Assembly: GCA_903918595.1 (NCBI GenBank)
Contig: CAIXFB010000177.1
Location: forward strand, 1-5,867
Source: an uncultured Actinomycetes bacterium
GTDB lineage: Bacteria; Actinomycetota; Actinomycetes; S36-B12
Reading direction: 5' to 3'
DNA length: 5,867 bases
Under the pieces are notes generated by a model, which worked only from the letters and a program-made list of their open reading frames with translations, did no database searches and had not been told where the DNA came from. Position 1 is the first letter of the stretch. Every line of letters begins with the position of its first letter. Both the position numbers and the translations under genes were made by a program. Of this stretch, positions 5,507-5,867 are shown piece after piece.

Positions 5507-5866
5507 CTACTTCGTGGACAGATGGAAGATCTGCGCATACCGCTTTTCTTGCCCACCTGAAGGATTCGGCTCACCCTCGGCGCAACCGGTTCCTTGCGAA
5601 TCGATCATCAGGGTGATTGGCGCTGTGGTGGGAGTGGGGAGGGCGAGCTCAAAAGGTGACTGCTGGCCTGGATTTGCGATCACGGTTGTTTCAGTTACGC
5701 CTGTATCCGCCTCGATCGTGATGCTAACTGGGCGTGGACCACATGTTGGAGCACCGATTGCGCCAGTGACAGTGCTGATCGCTGACTCGGGGGTGGTTGG
5801 GGTGAGAGTGAAAGTAGCGAAACGATCTCGGGCCCACCACCAGGCTTGATCGAGGCTGCTCTCGCG
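5507..5866 (-). CDS. Unidentified protein, C-terminal 119 residues (runs off the right edge)
   Basis: An open minus-strand frame enters from beyond the window and ends at TAG 5509-5507, 20 bases before the aminotransferase start. The fragment begins around a Trp cluster (DQAWWWARDRF, residues 6-16). It then alternates short beta-type strands (ATFTLTPT, VSITIEAD, ETTVIAN, FELALPTP, APITLMID) with Pro/Thr/Gly-rich turns, and ends RYAQIFHLSTK. Two Cys (42 and 95) could form a disulfide. The composition suggests a beta-sandwich outside the cytoplasm, for example the C-terminal domain of an exported or multi-pass membrane protein. I do not recognise the family, and the catalytic or membrane part is out of view. 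Strand preference rests on the continuous 119-codon frame, the sensible beta pattern, and the stop falling just before the next promoter. An opposite-strand ORF over the same bases has a less protein-like composition and no promoter signature. Confidence 0.6.
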   Translation of the reverse strand, partial: RESSLDQAWWWARDRFATFTLTPTTPESAISTVTGAIGAPTCGPRPVSITIEADTGVTETTVIANPGQQSPFELALPTPTTAPITLMIDSQGTGCAEGEPNPSGGQEKRYAQIFHLSTK

Positions 5867-5867
5867 A

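Noticed and set aside
5514..5849. A 111-residue plus-strand frame opposite the right-edge gene.
   Set aside because: It overlaps the better-supported minus-strand frame completely, has no promoter or ribosome-site signal, and shows no recognisable fold pattern.

Overview
The window is a compact, surface-glycan-type gene block. It holds five complete protein genes and two that run off the edges. There is no rRNA, tRNA, CRISPR array, transposase or recognisable insertion sequence. By eye the DNA is about 50-55% GC. Only about 104 of 5867 bases lie outside the called genes, and most starts have no Shine-Dalgarno sequence. Instead, -10-like TANNNT hexamers sit 6 bases before the start codons. That is the known signature of leaderless transcription, common in Actinobacteria and also in Deinococcus. 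With the moderate GC, tight packing and a WAEDG-type membrane protein of a kind I associate with Actinobacteria, a streamlined aquatic actinobacterium is my best guess. This is inference, not proof.

Layout from left to right: (1) the N-terminus of a GT2 glycosyltransferase on the minus strand (171 to beyond 1), start-stop overlapped with (2) a GT25-like glycosyltransferase (1010-168, minus); (3) a GT2 glycosyltransferase (1028-1894, plus), divergent from gene 2 with only 17 bases between the start codons; (4) another GT2 glycosyltransferase (2761-1925, minus), convergent with gene 3; (5) a polytopic membrane protein of GT-C-like character (about 2793-4175, plus), divergent from gene 4; (6) a class III PLP aminotransferase of the glutamate-1-semialdehyde-aminomutase-like type (5486-4182, minus), convergent with gene 5 across 6 bases; (7) the C-terminus of an unidentified, probably extracytoplasmic beta-rich protein (5866-5507, minus).

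The genes plausibly cooperate in building a cell-surface polysaccharide or glycoconjugate. The aminotransferase may make an amino-sugar or amino-acid-like precursor, three or four cytosolic transferases would add sugars, and the membrane protein may add a residue from a lipid-linked donor outside the membrane. Sugars, acceptors and final product cannot be read from the sequence.

The most striking feature is regulatory. At 1008-1030 one 7-bp core, TAGGCTA, carries a -10 hexamer on each strand. Each hexamer stands exactly 6 bases from a GTG start, so the region is symmetric about base 1019. The same hexamer (TAGCCT) stands 6 bases before the aminotransferase start, and TAGGCT stands 8 bases before the preferred membrane-protein start. 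In the whole window I found these hexamers, in sense orientation, only at gene starts.
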